Below, in pieces: positions 1-5,072 of a DNA stretch of 5,072 bases (the first letter of the stretch is position 1; each line of letters begins with the position of its first letter). The stretch is from assembly GCA_021808185.1 (NCBI GenBank), contig JAKBCB010000314.1:1-5072 (forward strand), in the 5' to 3' direction. The notes beneath the pieces are model-generated. The model worked only from the letters and a program-made list of their open reading frames with translations. It searched no databases and was not told the DNA's origin. The DNA is from Pseudomonadota bacterium. Lineage in GTDB: Bacteria; Pseudomonadota; Alphaproteobacteria; Acetobacterales; Acetobacteraceae. The position numbers were made by a program, and so were the translations under genes.

Positions 1-18
1 AAGCAGTACCTGGCCTGA
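1..18 (+). CDS. Probable 3' end of an unidentified plus-strand gene
   Basis: Reading from base 1, the frame gives AAG CAG TAC CTG GCC TGA, that is KQYLA and a stop at 16-18. Two strong hairpins begin 13 bases after this stop, as expected behind the end of a gene, and the next gene is convergent. Five residues cannot identify a product. The alternative is that these bases are non-coding; the other two plus frames stay open for longer but run straight through the hairpins, which makes them less likely. Confidence 0.35.
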   Translation, partial: KQYLA

Positions 19-30
19 AGCGAACGGGGT

Positions 31-50
31 CCGGGGCCTCCCGGCCCCGG
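31..50. repeat. GC-rich hairpin, 8-bp perfect stem
   Basis: CCGGGGCC (31-38) and GGCCCCGG (43-50) are perfect reverse complements around a 4-base loop TCCC. The hairpin sits between two convergent gene ends, 13 bases after the stop at 16-18. It has no T-rich tail on either strand, so alone it is not a standard intrinsic terminator. It may strengthen the second hairpin or protect a transcript end. Confidence 0.6.
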
Positions 51-54
51 CGGG

Positions 55-83
55 GTCGAGGGGCGGCGCCCCTCGACTTCCTT
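55..83 (+). terminator. Hairpin terminator between convergent genes
   Basis: GTCGAGGGGC (55-64) pairs with GCCCCTCGAC (68-77): a perfect 10-bp stem with a 3-base loop. It is followed on the plus strand by TTCCTT (78-83), a short imperfect T-rich tract. This fits a rho-independent terminator for the gene ending at 18. In the other direction the stem lies 19 bases past the stop of the molybdopterin subunit (96) but is followed by C/G-rich sequence, so for that gene it could act as a 3' stabiliser or weak terminator. The stem is clear; the terminator function is inferred. Confidence 0.6.
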
Positions 84-95
84 AGGTCCCCAGGT

Positions 96-2393
96 TCAAG
101 CCATCGCCGCCTTCACCTTCGCCGCCGTGATCGGCAGCGAGCGCACGCGCGCGCCGCTGGCCATGGCGATGGCGTTGCCGATCGCGGGCGCGATCACCGT
201 GGTCGCGGGCTCACCGGTGCCGGTCGGGAAAGTACCGGCGCTGATGAAGCTCACGTCGAGCGGCGGCATCTGCGACATGCGGGTGGGCGTGTAGCCATCG
301 TAGTTCGCCGCCGCGATGGCGCCGTCGCGGATCGTGGTGCTCTCGTGCAACGCCAGGCTGAGGCCCCACAGGGTTGCCGATTCCATCTGCGCCTTTACGC
401 CGTCCGGGCTGATCGCGGTGCCCACGTCGTACACCACGGTCAGCTTGTTGACGGTGAACTTGCCTGACTTCTTGTTCACCGTGACTTCGGCGACGCAGGC
501 GGTGAAGGTCGCCGCCGCGCGCTCCTGGCCCTGGCCGATGGCGACGCCGAAGGCGCTGCCCTCGGGCAACTTCCTGGTGCCGTAGCCGGAGCGTTCGACC
601 GCCTGCTTCAGCACCGCCGCCAGCCGCAGCGCACCCCCCATCGTGACCGGTGCCGTGCCCGCGTTCTTGCCCGCGCCGTCGAGATGGGCGAGGCGGAACG
701 CCACCGGATCGGCCCCGGCCGCGTGTGCCATCTCGTCCACGAAGCTCTCCAGCCCCCAGACGGTGAAGCCGGGCGCGACCGAGCGCAGATAGCCGGGCGG
801 CACCGTCGCCTCGGCCAGCTTGTTGTCGATCAGCCGGACATGGTGGTTGGGCAAGGTGTACCACACGTCCGCGCCGTTGATGGCGAAGACATCGATCTTC
901 TTCTTGTCGAGTGCCTCGCCGAGGCCGCCTGGCAGGACGTTGTTGGTGGGCCAGCCGCACGCGACATCGTGCGTCAGCGCCACCAGCTTGCCGCCTTCGA
1001 CGGCGCCTGACAGCTTCTGCCAGCTTGGCGAGCGGCCGCAATCCAGCCGCATGTCGTCGGTGCGACTGTACACCACCTTCACCGGCCGCCCGAGCGCCTT
1101 GGCGGCGAGGCCGGCGGGGATGAAGTAGTCACCTTCCAGCCGGCGGCCGAAGCCGCCGCCGAGCCAGTACTGGTGCAACACCACGTCGCTCTTGCTGACC
1201 CCCATCGCCTTGGCGACCAGCGGTACCGAGGCTGTCTGGAACTGGTTGCCGCCGTGGAAGTGCCAGATTCCATCGCGGAACTCGGCGGTGCCGTTGGTCG
1301 GTTCCATCGGTGCGTGCAGGTTCAGCCCGGTGGTGTATTCCGCCGTGACCACCTTGCCGGCCTTGGCGAGTGCGCCGATGGCGTCACCGTCGTTGACCCA
1401 TAGCGCGCCCTCGTTCGGGTCCGCTTGCAGACGCCTGGATTCCGCGACCAGCGCCGCGTCGTCCACTTTCGCGTTGGGGCCCGCGTCCCAATCGACCTTG
1501 ACGAGCGCCGCCCCCTTCATCGCCGCCCAGTAGGTCTCGCCGATCGACAGCACGAGGCCGGTGAATTTGCCAGACGGGTCTTGCAGGCTCAGCGCCTTGA
1601 TGAAGCCCGGCACGCCCTTGGCGGCGCTGTCGTCCACCGATTTCGCGGTGGCGCCGTTGCGCGTCGGCGGCAGCACGATCTTGCCGTACACCATGCCCGG
1701 CAGCTTCACGTCGATGCCGTATTTCGCCGTGCCGTTGACCTTGAGCGGGATGTCCAGCGCCTGCACGCTGGTGCCGATCACCTTGTAGCTGGCGGCGGGC
1801 TTCAGCGGCAGCTTCTTCAGCTCGTCCTCGGACCACGCGCCGCTGACGGCGCCGCTGGCGACCAGCTCGCCGTAACCGATGGTCTTGCCGCCGCCGCTGA
1901 CTTTCCCGTCCGCCGCGGTCAACGTGTTTGCCGGAACCCCCCATTGCTTGGCGGCCGCGTTGATCATCGAGATGCGGCCGGCCGCACCCGCCTGGGAGAG
2001 GGCGGCAAAGGTCCAGTTCACGCTCCAGCTGCCGCCGGTGATCATCAGGCCCCATTTCGGGTCGGAGTCGACGTGGCGGATGCGCATGGCGCTCCACGGC
2101 GCTTCCAGCTCCTCGCAGACGATCTGCGCGAAGGCGGTGCCGACGTGCTGGCCCATCTCCGACTTGGTGACGTTGACGGTGACGATGCTTTGCGCGTCGA
2201 TCTCGATCAGGTTGCTGGGCGAGAAGGGGGCCGCGCCAGCGGCGCGCGCCCGACCGGCGGGGCCGGTGCCGGGCAGCACGCCCCAGCCCATGGCGACGGT
2301 GCCGCCGGCGAGGGCGGATACCAGGAAGCCGCGACGGCCGAGACCACGCCCGGCCGGTTGCGATTGCGCGATGCGCGTGTCGATCTCAGCCAT
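96..2393 (-). CDS. Molybdopterin-binding large subunit, isoquinoline 1-oxidoreductase (IorB)-type xanthine dehydrogenase family
   Basis: This 765-residue protein is the catalytic subunit of a molybdenum hydroxylase, which oxidises an N-heterocycle or aldehyde with water as oxygen donor and passes electrons to the [2Fe-2S] subunit encoded just upstream. A twin-arginine signal (GRRGFL, RR at 20-21, then a hydrophobic stretch and an alanine-rich likely cleavage region near 50-55) points to folded, cofactor-loaded export. Cofactor-domain landmarks are GGSWSV (120-125), HAPMEP (360-365), GGGFGRR (412-418), a RSVAPGF block (537-543) and GTGE (725-728). E728 is the expected catalytic glutamate. Length is close to the about 780 residues of characterised IorB, and the gene looks intact. 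The ATG overlaps the end of the small-subunit gene by 8 bases, implying translational coupling. There is no fused cytochrome c domain. The substrate cannot be read from sequence: aldehyde dehydrogenases of acetic acid bacteria (AldFGH type) and nicotinate hydroxylases are related, so no gene symbol is given. Confidence 0.93.
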   Translation of the reverse strand: MAEIDTRIAQSQPAGRGLGRRGFLVSALAGGTVAMGWGVLPGTGPAGRARAAGAAPFSPSNLIEIDAQSIVTVNVTKSEMGQHVGTAFAQIVCEELEAPWSAMRIRHVDSDPKWGLMITGGSWSVNWTFAALSQAGAAGRISMINAAAKQWGVPANTLTAADGKVSGGGKTIGYGELVASGAVSGAWSEDELKKLPLKPAASYKVIGTSVQALDIPLKVNGTAKYGIDVKLPGMVYGKIVLPPTRNGATAKSVDDSAAKGVPGFIKALSLQDPSGKFTGLVLSIGETYWAAMKGAALVKVDWDAGPNAKVDDAALVAESRRLQADPNEGALWVNDGDAIGALAKAGKVVTAEYTTGLNLHAPMEPTNGTAEFRDGIWHFHGGNQFQTASVPLVAKAMGVSKSDVVLHQYWLGGGFGRRLEGDYFIPAGLAAKALGRPVKVVYSRTDDMRLDCGRSPSWQKLSGAVEGGKLVALTHDVACGWPTNNVLPGGLGEALDKKKIDVFAINGADVWYTLPNHHVRLIDNKLAEATVPPGYLRSVAPGFTVWGLESFVDEMAHAAGADPVAFRLAHLDGAGKNAGTAPVTMGGALRLAAVLKQAVERSGYGTRKLPEGSAFGVAIGQGQERAAATFTACVAEVTVNKKSGKFTVNKLTVVYDVGTAISPDGVKAQMESATLWGLSLALHESTTIRDGAIAAANYDGYTPTRMSQMPPLDVSFISAGTFPTGTGEPATTVIAPAIGNAIAMASGARVRSLPITAAKVKAAMA

Positions 2394-2868
2394 TGGTGGT
2401 GGCCCCCCGCGTCTTCATCTCGTCCGCCGCCGTCTTCACGGCGCGCTGGATGCGAACATACTGGCCGCAACGGCACAGATTGCCTTCCATGGCGCGGACG
2501 ATTTCCTCGTCCTCCGGATCGGGATTCTGGGTGAGGAAGGCGGCCGCCGTCATGATCTGGCCGGACTGGCAGTAGCCGCAGGCGGGCACCTGTTCCTTGA
2601 TCCATGCCACCTGGACGGGGTGCTGACTGTTCGCGTCCAGCCCCTCGATGGTGGTGATGCTGCTGCCGGCGGCGTCGCCGATCGCGACCTGGCAAGACCG
2701 CACCGCCTTGCCGTCCTTGTGCACGGTGCAGGCGCCACAGAGGTTGGAGCCGCAGCCGAACTTGGTGCCGGTCATGTCCAGCACGTCGCGCAGCACCCAC
2801 AGCAGCGGCATGTCGGGCGGCACATCCAGCGCGTGCTGGTGTCCGTTGACCGTGATGGTGATGGCCAT
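2386..2868 (-). CDS. (2Fe-2S)-binding small subunit, isoquinoline 1-oxidoreductase (IorA)-type
   Basis: This 160-residue protein is the electron-transfer subunit that carries electrons from the molybdenum site of the large subunit through two [2Fe-2S] clusters. The N-terminal plant-type ferredoxin domain holds C39, C44, C47 and C59 (FGCGSNLCGACTV pattern). The C-terminal helical domain holds C97, C100, C132 and C134 (CGYCQSGQ and CRCG). Q101, beside C100, is the residue that normally lies next to the molybdopterin. All eight cluster ligands are present and the length matches the family (about 150-160). It has no signal peptide, as is usual when it is carried out by the Tat signal of its partner. 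The start is the first possible one in its frame and gives the family-typical MAITITVNG. The Shine-Dalgarno AGGGAG (2886-2881) is 12 bases away, rather far. It is the first gene of the minus-strand operon and ends 8 bases inside the large-subunit gene. Confidence 0.95.
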   Translation of the reverse strand: MAITITVNGHQHALDVPPDMPLLWVLRDVLDMTGTKFGCGSNLCGACTVHKDGKAVRSCQVAIGDAAGSSITTIEGLDANSQHPVQVAWIKEQVPACGYCQSGQIMTAAAFLTQNPDPEDEEIVRAMEGNLCRCGQYVRIQRAVKTAADEMKTRGATTNG

Positions 2869-2870
2869 GT

Positions 2871-2914
2871 GCGTTATTTGCTCCCTGGACGTTATGTTCG
2901 AATTGAGATAACGC
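2871..2914. promoter_or_regulatory. CGTTAT array around the small-subunit ribosome-binding site
   Basis: CGTTAT occurs at 2872-2877 and 2890-2895, and its inverse ATAACG at 2908-2913. The steps are exactly 18 bases each. The outer pair extends to GCGTTAT (2871-2877) and ATAACGC (2908-2914), and the inner pair forms a dyad CGTTAT-N12-ATAACG. The Shine-Dalgarno of the [2Fe-2S] subunit (2886-2881) lies between the first two units. The repeats and spacing are seen directly; a role as regulator operator or as alternative RNA stems in the leader is inference. A related GTTATTTG is found at 2873-2880 and again at 2976-2983. Confidence 0.35.
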
Positions 2915-3138
2915 GCTGTCGGCGAACTTGCCCGGTTCGCGGGCGGGCGATTGGTCGCCGCAAGAACGCATCCAAGTTATTTGTATCGCCGCGGGGGGCG
3001 CAAGGGAAGCAATACCTAAGTCTTAATGACCCCCGATTGGCGCGGAGGGGCTCATTGCGTTGTGTTCATGTGGATATTGCGCGCCCTGCGCCGACAATCG
3101 TGCAGCCAGTTTCCCGCCACGAAATTTGTCGTCGCCGG
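2915..3138. other. Non-coding middle of the divergent intergenic region
   Basis: I find no convincing gene, tRNA or known riboswitch in this stretch; the open frames crossing it have no start, ribosome-binding site or recognisable protein. It is less GC-rich in places than the genes beside it. Small dyads are visible: GCGAAC-N7-GTTCGC (2922-2940) and GGCGA-N4-TCGCC (2946-2959), both just upstream of the CGTTAT array. CGATTG appears at 2948-2953 and 3034-3039, and inverted at 3095-3100. These could be regulator sites for either operon, but each is short enough to occur by chance. Confidence 0.5.
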
Positions 3139-3167
3139 TTGCAAGCTTCTTTAACCCCCCATAAGCT
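3139..3167 (+). promoter_or_regulatory. Possible sigma-70-type promoter for the ABC importer operon
   Basis: TTGCAA (3139-3144) could be a -35 element. It is 17 bases from TAAGCT (3162-3167), a poor -10 match (3 of 6). Transcription would start near 3174, giving a leader of about 33 bases before the ATG at 3207. No sigma-54 GG-N10-GC pattern was found by eye nearby. This is a weak, position-based call. Confidence 0.25.
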
Positions 3168-3206
3168 GTCCGCCGGGGCTTCAAGACAAAAACAGGGGAT
3201 TGCACG

Positions 3207-4454
3207 ATGACATTCAGCCGGCGCGACGCGCTGAAGACGGCCTTGCTTGCGGCCGGTTCGACTCTGGCTGCTCCCGTCATCATGCGCCACGCGGCGCTGG
3301 GCGCGGACCCGATCAAGGTCGTCGGCATCCACGACGCGTCCGGCGGGCTCGACATCTACGGCAAGCCGATGATCGCGTGCCTGGAGATGGCGGTGGACGA
3401 GGTGAACGCCTCGGGCGGCCTGCTCGGCCGGCAGGTCGAGCTTATCAACTACGATCCGCAGTCCAACATCCAGCTCTACACCCAGTTCGCCACCCAGGCG
3501 GCGACGAAGGACAAGGCGGCGGTGGTGCATGGCGGCATCACCTCGGCCTCGCGTGAGGCGATCCGGCCGATCCTGCGCAAGTTCAACACGCTGTATTTCT
3601 ACAACACGCAATACGAAGGCGGCGTGTGCGACCGCAACTGCTTCTGCACCGGCTCCACCCCCGCGCAGAACGTGCAGAAGCTGATCCCGTACGTGCTGGA
3701 GAAGTTCGGCAAGAAGATCTACGTCGTTGCCGCCGACTACAATTACGGCCAGATCACCAGCAAGTGGATCACCAAATACACCCGCGAGGGCGGCGGCGAG
3801 GTGGTCGCGGTGGATTTCTTCCCGCTCGACGTGACGAATTTCGGCCCGGCGATCAGCAAGATCCAGGCGGCCAAGCCGGACGTCGTGATCTCCTCGCTGG
3901 TCGGCGGCGCGCATATCTCGTTCTATCGCCAGTGGGCGGCGGCGGGCATGAAGTCGCAGATCGCCATGGCCTCCACCACCGCCGGCGGCGGCAGCGAGAG
4001 CGTGCTGCTCTCGGCGGCCGAGGGCGACGGCATGCTGGCCTCGTTCAGCTACTTCAGCGAGATCAAGAACCCGCTGAACGACGCCTTCGTCGCCAAGTTC
4101 AAGGCGAAGTACGGTGCCACCATTCCGTATCTGCCGCCGGAACTGCCGATGCGCACCTATATCGGCTTCATGCTGTGGGCGGAGGGCGTCCGCCGCGCCA
4201 AGTCCATCGACCGCATGGCGATGATCAAGGCGCTGGAAAGCGGCATCAGCATGGACACGCCGGCCGGCATGACCACGCTGGACCCCAAGACGCATCACGT
4301 GACGCTGGATGTGTTCCTCGCGGTGATGAAGAACCAGGGCTTCGACGTGTTGCAGACCTTCCCGCAGCAGCCGCCGCTCGACACAGCCTCGGTCTGCGAC
4401 CTCCAGGCGCATCCGAACACCAATCAGCAGTTCGTGGTGGACGTGAAGATCTGA
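3207..4454 (+). CDS. Urea/short-chain amide-type ABC transporter substrate-binding protein (UrtA/FmdD-like)
   Basis: This 415-residue periplasmic binding protein captures a small ligand for an HAAT-family ABC importer. The N-terminus carries a twin-arginine signal (SRRDALK at 4-10, a hydrophobic stretch and alanine-rich cleavage region near 30-33). The mature part is a type I periplasmic binding fold: an opening strand IKVVGIHDASG (36-46), then EVNASGGLLGRQVEL (65-79) typical of Leu/Ile/Val-type binding proteins. The block YNTQYEGGVCDRN (132-144) is characteristic of the amide/urea branch, not of leucine-binding proteins. Cysteines C141, C145 and C147 cluster there, with C397 near the C-terminus. 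The start is backed by AGGGGA (3194-3199), 7 bases upstream. It is followed after 18 bases by a permease gene in the same direction with no terminator between. Ligand could be urea, formamide, acetamide or another amide; the exact one cannot be read, so no symbol is assigned. Confidence 0.9.
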   Translation: MTFSRRDALKTALLAAGSTLAAPVIMRHAALGADPIKVVGIHDASGGLDIYGKPMIACLEMAVDEVNASGGLLGRQVELINYDPQSNIQLYTQFATQAATKDKAAVVHGGITSASREAIRPILRKFNTLYFYNTQYEGGVCDRNCFCTGSTPAQNVQKLIPYVLEKFGKKIYVVAADYNYGQITSKWITKYTREGGGEVVAVDFFPLDVTNFGPAISKIQAAKPDVVISSLVGGAHISFYRQWAAAGMKSQIAMASTTAGGGSESVLLSAAEGDGMLASFSYFSEIKNPLNDAFVAKFKAKYGATIPYLPPELPMRTYIGFMLWAEGVRRAKSIDRMAMIKALESGISMDTPAGMTTLDPKTHHVTLDVFLAVMKNQGFDVLQTFPQQPPLDTASVCDLQAHPNTNQQFVVDVKI

Positions 4455-4472
4455 TCGGGCGGATACGGTTCG

Positions 4473-5072
4473 TTGGATTACGCTGTCATCGTCGCCCTCC
4501 AGATCCTGTCTGGAGTGGCGACCCTGGTGATCGTCAGCCTCGGTCTCGCCGTGGTGTTCGGGATGATGCGGGTCATCAATCTCGCCCACGGCGAGTTTCT
4601 GATGCTCGGGGGATATTGCGCCATTCTGTCGAGCGGGCGCGGGGTTAATCTGTGGCTGGCAATTCTGGTGCTGCCGCCGATCGTCGTCGGGCTCGTTGGC
4701 GCCATCGTGGAGCGATTGCTGATCCGCCGCCTGTACGGGCGCATGGTGGATACCATGCTCGCGACATGGGGGCTGTCGCTCGCCTTTATCGGTGGCGTCA
4801 CCATGCTGTTCGGCAATTCGGTCACGGGGATTCCCGCGCCGCTCGGGAACTTTGCCGTGGGTGTCTATCATGTCTCATTCTACGATATTTTCCTCATGGC
4901 GGCGGCGTGCGTGCTGTCCGGGGCGGTCTGGGCGGCGCTGAAGGTTACGCCGGCCGGGCTGATCGCGCGCGGGACGATGCAGAATGCCGAGATGGCGGCA
5001 GCCCTCGGCGTGGCGCCGGACCGGGTGTACTCGCTCACCTTCACGGCGGGCGCGGCGCTGTCCGGCCTCGCC
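4473..5072 (+). CDS. UrtB/LivH-type ABC transporter permease, 3' end cut off by the window
   Basis: The first 200 residues of an inner-membrane permease of the branched-chain amino acid/urea ABC importer family are present; the whole protein is usually about 290-300 residues. The N-terminal membrane segment (about 8-30) leads into FGMMRVINLAHGEFLMLGGY (29-48), the signature of this permease family. LYGRMVDTMLATWGLSL (88-104) resembles UrtB. Further hydrophobic segments lie near 61-79, 98-114 and 137-157. A cytoplasmic loop with ARGTMQNAEMAAALGV (165-180) is the ATPase-coupling region. The start is TTG at 4473: the frame is closed by the stop at 4452-4454, no ATG or GTG lies between, and the next GTG (4515) would remove part of the first membrane segment. 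GGGCGGA (4457-4463) is a modest ribosome-binding site 9 bases upstream. The gene forms an operon with the binding-protein gene, 18 bases away. Confidence 0.92.
   Translation, partial: MDYAVIVALQILSGVATLVIVSLGLAVVFGMMRVINLAHGEFLMLGGYCAILSSGRGVNLWLAILVLPPIVVGLVGAIVERLLIRRLYGRMVDTMLATWGLSLAFIGGVTMLFGNSVTGIPAPLGNFAVGVYHVSFYDIFLMAAACVLSGAVWAALKVTPAGLIARGTMQNAEMAAALGVAPDRVYSLTFTAGAALSGLA

Noticed and set aside
2386..2393. Possible frameshift between the two hydroxylase genes
   Set aside because: The 8-base overlap gives two complete proteins, each with proper family ends, so it is a normal coupled overlap.
3007..3017. AAGCAATACCT resembles bases 1-11 of the window (AAGCAGTACCT)
   Set aside because: A 10 of 11 match between a probable coding end and an intergenic site, with no extension on either side; most likely chance.
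3039..3085. Inverted repeat GGCGCG (3039-3044) / CGCGCC (3080-3085)
   Set aside because: Only 6 bp of pure G/C with a 35-base gap, which is expected by chance in this composition.
2869..3206. A guanidine (ykkC-type) riboswitch before the urea/amide-type importer
   Set aside because: Such elements occur near urea-related transporters, but I could not find the conserved ACACGG-type or ACGR-loop hairpin patterns here.
1425..3210. Plus-strand open frames (1425-2534 and 1879-3210) across the hydroxylase genes and intergenic region
   Set aside because: Low-complexity Arg/Ala/Gly-rich translations without a family signature, antisense to genes with complete cofactor motifs.
3066..4871. Minus-strand open frame of 601 codons opposite the binding-protein and permease genes
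   Set aside because: It is rich in Arg, His and Asp with no recognisable domain, and lies antisense to two well-supported genes. It also runs into the intergenic region. This is the usual shadow of GC-rich codon bias.

Overview
The window is a high-GC, chromosome-like stretch. Codon use, Tat-exported redox enzymes and GC-rich intergenic hairpins suggest an alphaproteobacterium, possibly Acetobacteraceae; this is an inference from style, with no marker gene to prove it. Almost all of the sequence is explained by four protein genes in two divergent groups, plus the probable tail of a fifth gene.

Left part (1-95): the first 18 bases read as the last codons and stop of a plus-strand gene (KQYLA, stop). 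Two strong GC-rich hairpins follow (31-50 and 55-77), and they separate this gene from the convergent gene to its right. Minus strand (96-2868): a two-gene operon encodes a molybdenum hydroxylase of the isoquinoline 1-oxidoreductase (IorAB) type. The small [2Fe-2S] subunit comes first (2868 to 2386). It overlaps by 8 bases the large, Tat-exported molybdopterin subunit (2393 to 96).

Middle (2869-3206): a 338-base divergent intergenic region with several small dyads. The most striking is a set of three CGTTAT units (third inverted) at exact 18-base steps, next to and around the ribosome-binding site of the small subunit. A weak sigma-70-like promoter lies before the plus-strand genes.

Right part (3207-5072): the start of a branched-chain-amino-acid-type (HAAT family) ABC importer of the urea/short-chain amide branch (UrtA/FmdD-like). 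It has a Tat-exported substrate-binding protein (3207-4454) and, 18 bases later, a UrtB/LivH-like permease with a TTG start that runs off the window end (4473-5072). The second permease and the two ATPases would be expected beyond the edge.

Working together: one side could import a urea- or amide-like nitrogen compound, and the other oxidises an N-heterocycle or aldehyde in the periplasm or at the membrane. A shared regulator or pathway is plausible from the divergent layout but unproven. I see no wholly new system. The best candidates for something undescribed are the CGTTAT array in the small-subunit leader and the pairing of these two gene groups.
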